Of a DNA stretch of 64,000 bases, positions 44,001-57,533 are shown piece by piece. How positions within the stretch are numbered: the first letter of the stretch is position 1; every line of letters starts with the position of its first letter. The stretch covers positions 21,135,236 to 21,199,235 of the forward strand of contig CM043801.1 of assembly GCA_023974075.1 (NCBI GenBank), read 5' to 3'. The notes beneath the pieces were generated by a model that was given only the letters and a program-made list of their open reading frames with translations, was not told the DNA's origin and did not search any database. The DNA is from Chaenocephalus aceratus. Taxonomy: Eukaryota > Chordata > Actinopteri > Perciformes > Channichthyidae. The position numbers were made by a program, and so were the translations under genes.

Positions 44001-47000
44001 TCTCTTTTAACTGACTCAAACTAAATCCCTCAGCATTTTTACCTGGTTTTTGATTTGCAGTGTTTATAAAACGGCAAGATGAAACCTACACATTTTATCA
44101 ACTTACCTTTCATGTTGTTTAAGGATCATCTAGATTCTATGTAGTGCATCATCATCATGGATCATCATATATAGTATAGATGTAATTGACATGATGAGTT
44201 AATGTTCACTTTATGAACAGTTTCCTGATAAGACAGTATCACCTTTTAACTTGCCTTTGCTATGATGACGATAAAAAAACAAATGATTGTACAACCCTAC
44301 TGCAAGTGCATGTGTTTCATCTGTCATTCATTGTTTCAGTAGGCTTCAGTGTATATAATAATCCTGTTGTTTTGTAGTTGCATATGAAGGCAAATTGAGG
44401 GAGAGACCCCTGATTCTCATACACTTTCAACAGAGAGGATACCTAACAGAGGTTGAATTCCATATGTTTTCAAGCCCCTCTCCAGCTCTTGTTTCATAAC
44501 ACCAGCTGTTCTTAGACCCCGGTCTCCCAGTTCTTTCCCATATATGAGCTGAATTGAATTGAATGTATCCAATTGAATGTGCCCCAATGACTGATATGTG
44601 AGGCAGGGTCTCCAGTCTCAAACTGAAATAGTTGTGGTCGTGCTATCCAGGATTTGATTCCCTCAGCCAACCAGCCGTGACCAGTTTGTGATGAGATGCT
44701 GGTCTCCAACCGAGCTGTAGAAATCACATCCATGCTGTTTCACCTTAGCTGAGGCACACAACACTGAGAGAAGGAGGAATACAAAAAAAAGACAAATAGG
44801 CAGAGAGAGTGAAAAAGAGAAGGGGAGAGAAAAGAGAAAAAATAGAGGGAGAGATAACAGGAGAGAAGACTAAAAAACTTCCGGAAGCATATAAGAGTGG
44901 ATAAGAATAGTCAAAGCTTTCATGCACACAGACTCTTTTTAGAGCTTCTTATTTTTGTCTTAGTTTCACACTTAGTTTAAATTCTTTTCGCAGGTTAAAA
45001 TATGTGGCTGTGGTCTTAAATTGGTCAGCGAATAGGATTTAGAGGAACTGCACCTTAATTTAATTTATTGTGTGATAAGAGAAAAACAGTGAAAAGACAA
45101 AACCTTTGGTATTCTAATTACAGAGTGATCTGTATATATTCAAACAACAACGTATTAGCCCAAGGTAGAGTCTCTATGCTCTGACAGGAAGTATACAAGT
45201 ATTTTTCTTCTTTTCTGTTAAAAGGAGCAGGCACGGAGGCGCCCTGGCAAACCCTCATTATGTTTTGAAGATCCGTCTTCCCCTGCAGCACCCAACCTAT
45301 GCACCTTTTTGCTCAACCTAGCTGAAACAGATAACAGTGAGCAGCCGCAACCAGGTAGAAAGGACTGCATTTTAATGTCAACCGTCAAATATCAGAGGAG
45401 AAGCTACAAATGGCAGAGCAACTTTGTCGTAAAGACGCACATTATCTCAACATGAAGCGTATCCGATAAGGTAAATAAAAGCCATGGGACTTTTAATCAT
45501 GATATTGGGGATTTAGAAACTGAATGGCATTAGTTTGAGGTTGCCTAAGGTAGCCTTGCATGCAAAATTAAAGCAATTCATAAGAGACGCATGAAGAATA
45601 GTCATGGTAGGAGCTATTTTAATAATCGATGCACTGCTTTATTCATGCAAATACCATCTAATGTGTAATTATCAGAGTGGGTGCATGTTTGGAATATTTT
45701 TTTAATTATCCCCTTAGTGTATAAGTTACCGCACCCACCCATCTATAGCTGCCGATCTTAATGAGGTAACTAGAGAGTACAGTAGCTCAGTGAAGGGTGA
45801 ACACTAACACACAAAACACACTGATGTACAGTTTTCCAGACATTTATGATGTTGTCCAGTACATTATTGTGAGGCTCAGTCACCACTGATTTGGAACCAG
45901 GCTTGCCATCACATGATAGTGTAAGCGATAAACACCAGTCAGGGTTGTTACAATGGTGACATAAGTTTGACTATGTTACTTATACGTGTGTGAGTTGTTT
46001 GCGTGTGTGTTTATAAGCTGGATATTCCATGTGTTTCCATTAAAAGTTGCCTGACCCCAACTTCTCTGATGCAACTTGTATATTGATGCACAGACAAACA
46101 GTACATTTGCAGTTGTCTCCAGAGGACTCGAACACTGACAGAGTGACACAGGTGCACGCTCACCTAGTCGATAAACAATCTGAACACCACAAAGGAACAA
46201 TAGCCACCATTCTATTGCCCACCGAGCAAACACGTCCTTTTAAAATGTCAAATGAAAAAGCTGTTGCAAGGGTGCGGTGTTCTATTGATTCAAAATCGGC
46301 TCATCATTTGACCACCATGCCCAATTTATGGACTCTCCTCCATCTTGGACACAAAGTGGTGGAGACTGTTATTTAAAAAAAATCTGGAAAACCAAAGGAA
46401 ATCTTTAAGTCATCATTGTAGTGTATGAAAAGAAGTATATGAAACTAACGTAACAACACTGAAATGTTCAATTTGTGTAAGTGTTGAAAGAGCAATGGAG
46501 GATCAGAAGCTTGAATAAAACCTCGACTGGCAAATTGTGGATGCTGAAAGGTGCTTCACTGGAAACTGCTATATCTGACCCGTCTCAAGGTCTGAATATC
46601 TATATAAAATATATTGCAATGGTATTATTGCTCAAACACGGTCATACATTTATACAGCTGATTGATTTTTTTGTGGCTGCTTGCAATTATCCTTCTAGCA
46701 AAGAACACCGTTTGCCTCTGTTCCAACAACACAGAGGGCAGAATAATGGCAAAGAAAACATTTCATTCTCAGACCGCTAATATTTCACAGTGTGTGGCTA
46801 CTGCGCTGATCTTAAAGAATTTGACTGTTGTTGACACCAGGGTCCTTTGCATAGAAATGGGCTCAATTTGCATCGATTGTGTGCATGCTACCTAATTTAA
46901 AAACTTGTCACTTGCACAGGAGAAACGTGAAGCTATTTGTTAGCCTGTGCAGTTGGGGTACAATACACTCTAATGGGTGTTTTGAGAATTATGTTTTTTT

Positions 47001-50000
47001 GTGTGTCTTGTTTCTGCAGGTTTAGCTAAATTAACCCCTCTGTTTCTTGTTTACCAAAAAATCACAGGTATAATTTTCATCAACTAGTAACAAGAGTCAG
47101 AAATAGCTGTTTAAATAGTGACATAGTAAAACTGCTACTTGGACGGAGACAGAAAGAGAAAAGCAAAGTGCTGTTAGATATGTCTGTATGTCTGTTTCGA
47201 GAACGAGTTGCAAATGCTAATACTAATTTCCAATATTCTAAGTCCAAACGGATCATTGATAAACGTTAATTTCCATTCTGCTAATCAATTCATAAAGCAC
47301 AAAGCAGAGTCTATTTTAAACGGTCTGTGGTCTTGAACCATTGTTTGCTGTCTGCGCATCCACCTCTCTTTCTCTTTTCCTCAACTAAACACTCTCTCTG
47401 TACACAGTACGCCACATATGCACACACTTGACTTTTTGTGATTTCTCAAAATAGTAAATTAAAAATAAACTAATAAACACATCCACCCTACATCATGAAC
47501 AACACATCTGTGTTGAAATTGTCAAAAGATAGATAGTTAACTTTAGCTAAGGAGGATTATTTATTTAATTCGTTTTCTAAGAAATGCCCTTACCCCATGG
47601 ATTTCTTGGATGATTAGAAAACCTTTACAGAGAAAGAACGATGGGGAAGTGAGACTTTAAACAGTACTATCTATTTTAAAGAGATTTCTAATGGCAAACA
47701 CTTTGTATTGCAGGGATGTTGTAAAAAATGTATTGGAATTGTATTACCTCTTAGTAATTCATTAGAGTAGTAAAGCACAACATACTGCACAAGCTGTCCA
47801 GATCATTCAATAAAATCAGTGCTGTGCACATTTACTGAATTACATTCCCACCATTGTCCTGAACTTCTAATCCCATTTGGAGAATATATTGTTGAAGGAT
47901 AGAAGAAACATAAAGAGACAGTGATGGAATATTAGTAGTTGGTCCATTTTCCTGGACAGAGTACCAGAAATATCTAAGGCATGAGATATTTGTATTGATC
48001 ATCCTTACATTATAGTCTGTGAGAACAAGGTATGGAGGGTGTAACAACGCTCAGAGCGCCTGGGGGAGGCTAGAGTGCTGGAAAACATGGACAAGCAGGA
48101 AAAGTGTCTCATGGAACGCCGGCCTTTACAAACACCCTCTAAAGCTAATCACCTGTCACTGATTTATATAAAGGAGTCAAATGATTTAACTTTGTCTCTC
48201 TCTGTGTGTTTTGTTGATTTTGAAAAAGCCACTTGTTTTTGTGGAAGGTGTTTCTACCACAGCTGCAAGTCATTTGATCTCTATAAACAAAATACTAATA
48301 CATGTGTTCATGCTGCTTTTCTAACAGTTTGTTGTTACTTTTTTTTAATTGTCCAGAATAGCAAATGTTATTGCAAATTACAGTTTTGTATCTACATAAC
48401 ACAATGGGACTATCTTTGAATGAACCATGTAGAGATTATCAAGATGTTGAAGCAAATGACAAATGACATCCAATCTAGTCCAACTATCCATTATGTAATC
48501 ATATGTGTGGATTTGTATTACAGCTATAGTGGAGCCCTGTATGTAGAGACTGCAAAAGGCAACACAAACACCTTAAGCAGAAACAAAATTCAGCAGTTAT
48601 CGATATGTAGGAGTACTCTGAGTGAATCTTTCTCTCATTAGCTTCTATCAAGCTTCATTACTAAGCCTGTGTTTGTCTCTCTGTGTATTTGTGTGGTGCT
48701 GTCCTATGTGGTGTGTTCTTCAGGCCTCGATAGCTCTGTGATGAATCCTTATGGCCCAGCAGGCATCTGCCTGTATTACAGCTGGGCCAGACTAATGAAC
48801 TGCACCCAGACACAGTCATAATCAGATTAATGATTGTGTTCAGGTATAAAATGACCAACATCAATGGGGAGAAAGCCAGATAGAGGTAGAGAGTAGCCAA
48901 TCCATAGCTAAAGGATGATTAGACACTGTGGACAGGCATGGAGCCAAGGTCAGAGACCAACCAGATGATTCTACGTCAGCAAAAGCCCTAGGCCAGGGAG
49001 CAAAACAAATATAAAAGGTGAACAGGTAGTCAGGGGCCTGCAACATTCTGTCGGCCTGCTGTTGATGCCATATGGAAAATTACACTGAATGAATGCAAAT
49101 CACTTATATTTTTGAGAAGCATATGGTGACAAAGGTCAGGGCCATTCATTTTTTGCCCGGTCACATCCCCAAGGACAGTTTGACTCATGGCATCGACTGT
49201 AAAAAAGGATGATAATCACAGATTAAACTTGAAACCACTCACCAAAAGTCTGTCACACAAATGGAGCAAATGTCAGAAAAAGGTAAGGCTTGTGATATCG
49301 AGAAGTAACAATATGCATATTAACTATATCATAGGAGTTACATTGGCTTCTTTATATCAAACGTGTATCTTTGGCAGTGTTTTTTTATTTATTTTTCGTC
49401 TTTTCCCAATTTGAATGGAATAACATTTTATAGTTTTTTAGTAGTTAACCCAACAACAAGATAGACTGTCATATTTTATTTGATTACTGTCTGCTGAGCT
49501 TGTTGTCTTAGTCTGTATTTATTTTCGTCAAATATCCACCCATTCTGTAAACATAAAGAATATCTGTCCAGATGAACACTTGTGTACTTTTCTGTTGTGA
49601 AACCGATTGTGTCTTGGTCACGCATACCCGATCTGTCATGCCTGTATGTGTGCACCACACACTACTTCAGATCTATGGGATAAAAGAAATCCCAAAGAAT
49701 CCAGAGAATAATCAGATACTTGATATGTAGTGTGCATTTTGATTGCTATTATTTCGATTGTATCATCTTGGCCACTTGAGGGTGAGCTCAGGTAAGGATA
49801 ATTTCAGTCTTTGTGTTTATTGTGTAACCAAGTGCAAAAGCATGAAAGAAGAGCAGCAGCTTTACCAGCCCAGTAGCATCTGCTAGATGGCACAAACAGC
49901 CACCCCTTATTTACCCTGGCAGTGACTAATTGGAGTCAGCTTAATGGCCGAAGGTGGAGCTCACGCTAAAGGAGTGGGAGTCGAGACTAAAAAAAGCTAC

Positions 50001-50995
50001 TGGAAGTTGTAAAACCCAAGTGTTTAACCTGACACATTTAAGAGATGTTTACTTCCTGTTCCGGTGGCTCACAGTAACATGCTTACCTAATTTCACGTAG
50101 CTTCCGAACATGTTTTCCCCACTTTGCTTTTCAGAGGGTTCATTACAGCTGATTGCCATTTGGCTACATTTAGGCAGCCCCATAAACTTTCTCCAAATGA
50201 GTGGACATGGCACTAGTGGCTTGAAGTGCCTCTGGAAAACTGGTTTATTTTGCTTAAATGAGTGGATCACCATCGCCTGCTCTCTAAAGTGGGTCATATT
50301 CCACACAGGCCAGATGACACTTTACCCAACCAGGCTGGGAGTCATTATGGGCATATAACTATACCCACCAGCAGGCAATGCCCTGTACCTGGGAGTGCAG
50401 CTTAACTCTGCCAGTCGTTGTGTTCTGCTATCACAGCCCAGGCACATTACAAAAATCCAACTTGTTGAGCAAAATGTCATGTCAATCTTTATCTTTTTGT
50501 TCCTTGAAGGGAAATGCTATGTGCTTCCTTTCTATCAGGCAAAAACCTTGCAGATACACTAAGACACACATGTAAACAAAGAGACAATAATATTTTTCAA
50601 GGCTGGTTTCATGTCAATCCTTATTTGTCACAAGTAATAAATCCTTATAAGTTTTATTTTCAGATTTAATATTTTTGGTTTATTTTTAAGTGAGAATTTC
50701 AATACTAGTTAGTAAGTGAACGTAAGTAACGATATATACATTATTTTAGGATTCAATGTGGATTCTTCATACAAAAAAAGTAAACAGTACTACCGTTACA
50801 GATGCAGATGAAGGATTGGGGCTGTATTCCAGACAACTCAGAAAGGAATGTTACATTTCATGAAACCAGTGTTGCAGGAGGCTTAATGCCTTTTTATGTA
50901 TCAAACTTTGAAGTTGTAATCAGGAGATGCTAAACATGATCTTCAATGGATATTTCTTTGAATACGATCAATGGATGCTCAATATTTTATCTTGG
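41073..50995. other. gene-poor DNA, no supported coding region
   Basis: Roughly 10 kb of AT-rich, largely unique-looking sequence. All open frames are short (about 150 codons or less) and none has a recognisable domain or splice context. A purine-rich tract occurs at 44765-44870. Some stretches with balanced composition (45225-45420, 48730-48860, 49850-50000) look like candidate conserved non-coding DNA, but this cannot be decided from one sequence. Confidence 0.5.
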
Positions 50996-51009
50996 GGCAC
51001 TGCAGACTT

Positions 51010-51290
51010 AATGCATTTAAAGGTCACCTATTATGCAAAATCCACTTTTCATGTCTTTTATACATAAACATGTGTCCCCTCTGTGTAAAGAGATTCTGAA
51101 AGTTTCAGGAAAAAAGATTTGCTCACTTTTTGTCCTGATCCATTTATATAAAAACCTGTCTGAAAATGAGCTGATCAGATTTTGGCCATGCACTTTATGA
51201 TGTCATGAAGATTTGTTGGCTTGTGTAACCATTAGCCAATAATCAACCAAGGTAACACCCCCAGTGACTGAGCTATTGGGTCTATTTTAG
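51010..51290 (+). repeat. teleost dispersed repeat (class unknown)
   Basis: It starts aaaggtcacctattatgcaa, followed by cttttatacataaacatgtg and agagattctgaaagtttcag. I recognise this opening as a very common teleost interspersed repeat. Right boundary and class are uncertain. Confidence 0.5.
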
Positions 51291-54200
51291 GTACTTCTGT
51301 CTGATCAGCTAATTAAAATACAAAATATGCTGGAGGGTGGCTTCAAAGGTTCAATTTAGATTTTCCTGTCTGAATTATTGTCTCTGACAACTAAATGTTT
51401 CGGTTACAAACGGATGGCTCTTTCACCCTTGTTACAACATAGCCTTCTGAATGACTCAGTTCCATTTTCCTTGGCAGGGATCAGATAAACTCAAAACATA
51501 AACACTTTTCTTTCTGTTGCCCAAATGTTGTTGAGTAGGCTAGCCTGACTCTCTGTTTGAACTCCAAGCTGAGTGCAGGTCATCAGTGTAGATATGGATA
51601 GCTTAGCAGACCGCTGCTCTCATCACATATTCAGAAGGAATCATTTGCCTCCATTGAATGGTAGTCAAAGCTTGCAAAAAGTGTCTTTAATGATCCCCCA
51701 AAGACAAATGAATAAAACACATCAAGATCAATAAATTATTGACTATGTGTCATCAACTAAGGAATCCCCTAATGAAAAAGTGATATCAACGAAGAGTGTA
51801 ATGTAGGCAAACAAAATCAATTTACTTTATGTGGCCACTAATCAAAATAATTATAACCCTGAAAATATAAATATAACCTGAACATTAAGATCGAGAATGG
51901 AGTAATCATCTTTACAGTTCACTTCAACACATCCCAAGCAGCCTTTTAGATTCTGAAAACTGGGAAATGCCTTTTTTTGTTGTTGTACCATTTAAGCAAC
52001 CCTACATGTGGGGTGTTTTAAAGCTTTTGGATGGGAAAACTAAAATCAATATCTAATCACAGGGTGTGTTAATGATACCGTCAACCCCCCCAACCAAAAT
52101 AAAGTTTATGCTCTATAAACGTTTACCTACGAGTCATGCACATTTCAGTATTTACTGACTGTGAGTTAGTAATTGACTGTGCCCTTGAATAACAGCCATG
52201 CTTTACTTCTTCCCACATCTCAAATGTATAACACCCTTGTGCACATTTCCATGCAAATAGGCTAGAATTGCATCACAAAATATTTAAAATACTCACATTA
52301 TCAGTCTCTGCCTGTGTCTGCTGTCTAAAGTTAAATGGTGAAGTGCTTCTGGCTGTCTCTTTCTGAAGAGCGACGAGGCATGCACCCATTTTCTGTCTTT
52401 CCCTGACAGCCCTGTGATGTGTACAAAGCCCCCATTCCTCAGCTGGGAAATCAGCCTTACTACTGCCCCGTCACAAACAATCAGCGCTCATTACCCACTA
52501 CACAGCACTACATTCTACCCCATTTACCTGCAATACTAGGGCGTAGGCTTGTGCGTCAATGTGTGTATCTCGTACACGGTTTATGATGATTTTGTGGTTG
52601 CACAATGAATTGTGAGTACTCTTAAGTGAATTGCCGGGTAGCTTTCCATCTCTAACTTGGTAAATGAGCTCTATGGTCGTACTGTGTGTGGATGATACCG
52701 TGGCCCTCCAACCTTGCATTGAGTAGACCAACTGTCAAATTCAGAGAGGTGCTTTTATCGTCCTGTTGCGCTGCCCCCCATTACCTTCCAGGCACACATA
52801 AACATGAATGCAGCGTTGTTGCTCTTTCTGTCTATGTCTCTTTGAAGGGCATGATGATCACAACAAAGCTTGTGTCAGGGAGAGGGCCATTCCAGGAATT
52901 GAGTGTAATTGGTGAGGAGTGGTGTGAGCTGGTTGCTCTGTGTGTAAGTAGATTACAGGCTGGCGTATGTGAGACTCCCTCAGGGCAGCACAACATGGCT
53001 GTTGATACGTGGTGTGTAAAAAAAAAAGCATGTCGCTCATGAATTAAACATTGGAGAAGGCCCAGTAAGGAAATTGGGAGAGTGGAGAAAACAAGGGAAT
53101 ATGAGAGGGAAGACTGAAAGAGAAAGAGGCATAGACCTCGCTTCATGACAATTAAAAAGCAAACAGGTGAAGCCAACCACCAGGAAGCGAGCGGGAATTA
53201 GCTGAAAGCATGCAGCTCCATTGCAGCTGCCATTTTGCATTGTTTGCAATGCATTGTTGCTGTTTTTTGTACTTACCCTCCTGCTAACAATGAGCTTGTT
53301 TTGCATAGTCCAAATCATTGCTTATCATGTTTGCCCAAGAAAGGCTTCCTCATGCCCAAGCTTTTGTTCTCTCTTGGAAGTGTGTTTTAGGATTAGTCTC
53401 TTTCATCATTCTAAATAGGTCCCTTTTGGACTATTACGCTTTACTCAGCACACTATGCTTCACTGCCCATTAAAAGAGAACATACTCTTATACAGTGTAC
53501 AAAAGCCTAAATATCATCTGGAACATAAACGGTTTGTTTTCCTTTTCTTGAACTTTCCAGTTTTGTTGCTGTCACACCTCTGCAACCCTTGCATATATGC
53601 ACACATTAAATGGAATACATGTCTTCAGATTCAATATCAGATTAATATAACTTTTGTAGAAGTGATTTTCTGTCTTCTCAGTCTCTGTACACTGAAATCT
53701 AATGGCTTTTGTTTGAATTGTACTCTTCTGTACTGAATATTGAGATAATACAGATAACATATTTATCCTACCTTGGGTGTTCTACTGCATATGCAATGGA
53801 TCAGTTTATCCTCAATTCACCACCTGAATTATTACAATCGAGATCACTGGCTTGTGCGAGCAGATGCTTGACTTCACACTTCATATTCTATTTGATGAAA
53901 TAAACTTTTTCTATGTTAAAATGATAAAAACTGCTTTGTTCATTTGTTTTGGGAACTTTACTTTGTGCTGTATCTTTGTCAAAATGTTGTTTGCGGTGTA
54001 TTCCTGCAGGTTTCATGCTTGTTACTAACTTAAGATAGTGACTCAGTCAAACACCACAATTCACTTTCAGTTCACATATTTTCTAGACTGCAATTGTAAT
54101 AGAGCCTGGTATTTTAAAGAAATACAATACATATTAAAACTAGGAGCTCATTATAAGCTAGGAGAAGGAAAATAAAATAATGCAGTGGGCGTTCTGTATT

Positions 54201-55180
54201 TGGCTCTTTTTCAGAAATAACTTGCAGTACAGTACAGTCCAGTCGGTCCGTGGACATAATTAACAACCTGTGATGTAGATAGTAGGTAATTAAATATGTA
54301 TGGACATTAGTCCCTGAGCAAGGCGTGTCAGCGTTGATTTATATAAAATCTGCAACAAAAAAAAAGCATTCTGAGATTTTCTGAGTGAATGTGGCAGACA
54401 TGTTAATTTTATCAGTTCATTTACTTTTCAGTCATCAATGAAACGGAACGAAATGGCTTATCTCTGTCATATTTTAACTGAAATGACATGGCTGCTGCAC
54501 CGTGGGAGCCAACCAGTAGAACATCATCCAATTGAGATTGTCACAGTTGAAAATGATGCTCATTTGAAGACACATGACAAAACAAAATCAGCACGTAGAC
54601 AGATTGCCAGTGATCGAGATTGTCCAGTGCCAAATGAGCATCACCAGTGCAGCTTTAGCAATTCAAATCACCTCTCTTCTCTGCTTTGTATTAGAATGCG
54701 AGAAAGAGAAAAAACCTTGATAATGGTTTTCATTTACCCCCCAGGCAGACTAATCACACCAGCATTGGTTCCACTCACTGCTCTGGCTTATGCATTGGAA
54801 ATACTGCAGCCCAGCACTGTAGGTGGCAGTGGAGCAGGTTGGTGCCCCCGCATCACCCTGTGTGCCACTGCCGGCTTTCAAAACAAAACCTCCAGGGCAG
54901 GAGTGCAGAGGGCCTTGGCAGATTTGTCACATTACATAAGAAACCCTCATACAGTACATATAGTAAATATAGTGAAATGCCATTGTATGCTTACCTGTGC
55001 TGTCTCATCATCCGGGGTCAGATCCAAAAACATTTCACACAAAAACCATGCATACTCCACTTTTGTGATATTTTCAACAAAATAATGGGCAACACAATAC
55101 GTTATGCAATAGTGTTTGATTGTATAGGGTACATGGAAATACTGAAATGTGAGAAACCAAATCTCAATGCAATGCTATTA
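51291..55180. other. gene-poor DNA, no supported coding region
   Basis: AT-rich sequence. The longest frame is 215 codons at 54438-55085, without recognisable domains, and is treated under findings. Otherwise nothing recognised. Confidence 0.5.
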
Positions 55181-55182
55181 CC

Positions 55183-55204
55183 TTAGGGTTAGGGTTAGGG
55201 TTAC
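55183..55204 (+). repeat. short interstitial telomere-like tract
   Basis: ttagggttagggttagggtt: just over three vertebrate telomere units (TTAGGG). Confidence 0.9.
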
Positions 55205-57477
55205 ACTGATAATTAGTTGTATTATTCGCACTATACACGTAATTTAACGGGCTTTAGCACAGTCAAGTGTACTTTTCTTTTGTTGCTTTTTTCATTGTAT
55301 TATTTAAAGCATTGCTCTGTCTCAATAATTATTCATTAGCTTTCCAATTCTTGATGACAGGGATGGACATTGTATTAATGCAAATGAGGGAGTAAAGGTA
55401 CATTTCAAATCAACTATTGTGTGTAAGGATTATTTTTGTTGGAGGACCTCATCTATGGTACTTAATGAATTGTGCGTCTTCTTTTAATTTGCGTATGATA
55501 ATGCCGCTGTGGGAGTATAAATCACGTTTGTGCAAGCACATTTTTTTTTAAACCTGTGGCTTTTTAAGTGTTTGCTAAAATACAGGTTTTGCATGCTCTA
55601 CTTCTGTACATGCACAGAGTTAAGTTCTAAACAAATTAAGTAGTAGGAGTGAATTGATCGTGGACGGTGTCAGCCTGTATCTAAGTTGTACATGGTCACT
55701 GTCAATAGTCTCTGCATAATGAGCGGTGCAGTGCTGTTGATGGATCTGTGGTGAAACACAGCTAACATAATGTTATAATCTCAGGCATTTAAAATGCACT
55801 GAATTATTGAAGATACATTTGACAGTATCCATATGTGAGTTGAAACCGGTATGGATTATTCATCCCTATTTTTCCTCCATAAATATCCTGTACAGTCATC
55901 ATTTACTAAGATAATTAAACAACTCGCTCATAATGTCAATTCTTCGTGCAGTCAGGCCCTAATCCACCCTGCACTAAGTAATCCTGAGTAACAATTTGTT
56001 ATAGCAGGTGTATTGGTGTTTAAATATTTTTTATATAAAGATATTTAGTCATTGCGGCATCTTTTCTTCTAGGGTCCTGCTGATTTATCTTGACATTAGC
56101 CATAGCATTTGGTTGATACAGAAAAACAGCCAAGAACGCTTACAGCTAGTAACCTCAACCAAGCTTTTGATAATTAATCATTCAGAACCGAAGGTTCCAT
56201 TTGTGGAGATCGTGTCTATTTGCCACATGGTCGAATAACTGAATAAGTCAACAGCGACAATGAGAGAGAATTTGTTCTTGGCTTAGCCATCTCTCAAAAT
56301 AACTCTCCTGAGGCTGAAATTGAGACGATGAGGAAGAGGAAATGGGAAAGCCAAATGCATGCTGACACTGTGCACCGCCATACTCGCTGGGCTGTCTATA
56401 AAATAATAAAGATGGAACATTGAGGTCATACTTTATTCAGAGTAAAAGCTCTGTGTTTTTGTTGTGTTAAAATACTAATAATAAACCCTGTCAAAGTCTG
56501 TTTCTGATTCTGTGTCCTCACAATATATCTATAATTACGTCATGTCAAGTCCGCTATGCTATTGCAAAACTAAATTAGCGACCAAACGTACCAGAAAGAG
56601 GTTATGCAGCTTCGCTTCTTTGCATGGTATAACAAAGGCCATCCATATACCGTACAATGATTGTCAGAGGTGCATACATTTACTAGGAAATAAGGAGGAA
56701 ATGTAAGACACAATGCTTAAATTACCAGCATGCGTTGATTCCCAACACATATCTGAAAGTTCCTGTTTCTCTGCTGTGACTCACTTATCTGTGATTTGAG
56801 GCTTAGGGATGTTCTGCTCAGGATTTACAAACAGGAGATTCTAATTATAACAATGATGCAAGGACAGGTTTTCTTATTGTTTTCCGTGATGATTGATTAG
56901 GTGGATGAACTCATTAAACAACATTCTCCTGCATAATTAGCAAGATGCTGACGATCAAATTTACCAAGGATGATTATAAATCAACACTTGAAGTCCCAGA
57001 CAGAGGCTATGAATTTATAAACTTATAAACCTTACCTTCTTAATGACCCTTTGTAACCCCTGCTTTATAAACATTTTGTATATCAAATATACTAGCAAAT
57101 GTACCCATTTAATATATGTCTTTGCTTTTGTTTTGAGGAAAGAGATGAAAGATGTAAAGATGTAAAGAAAAACATCAGTTAAATTACCAATGTTTTTAGC
57201 TATAAGTCTGTTTTGTGTTAGTGGTCTTTACGGAAAATTAAGAATTGTAACTTTTGGCGATTCTCTATTTGAAACCCACAAGCCATAATTTGGCAAGAGA
57301 GAGCTGAATTCCATTAAATGGAAAAGCTTTTTGTTTATCACAAATTAAAGAACAATTCTACCTTTTTATTTTTTGCTTCAAATTGATCAAGCCTAATTAA
57401 AATTATGTTGTGTCTTGTTATCTCACACATTGCGTGGATAAAGGACAGTCTAGGAAAGAAAAGGATAGATTTAAAAA
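55205..57477. other. gene-poor DNA, nothing recognised
   Basis: AT-rich unique-looking sequence; no coding region, repeat family or RNA gene could be supported. Confidence 0.5.
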
Positions 57478-57480
57478 ATA

Positions 57481-57482
<2 letters not shown>

Positions 57483-57533
<51 letters not shown>
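57483..57533. repeat. (GT)n microsatellite
   Basis: About 24 gt dinucleotides with one interruption near the start. Confidence 0.95.
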
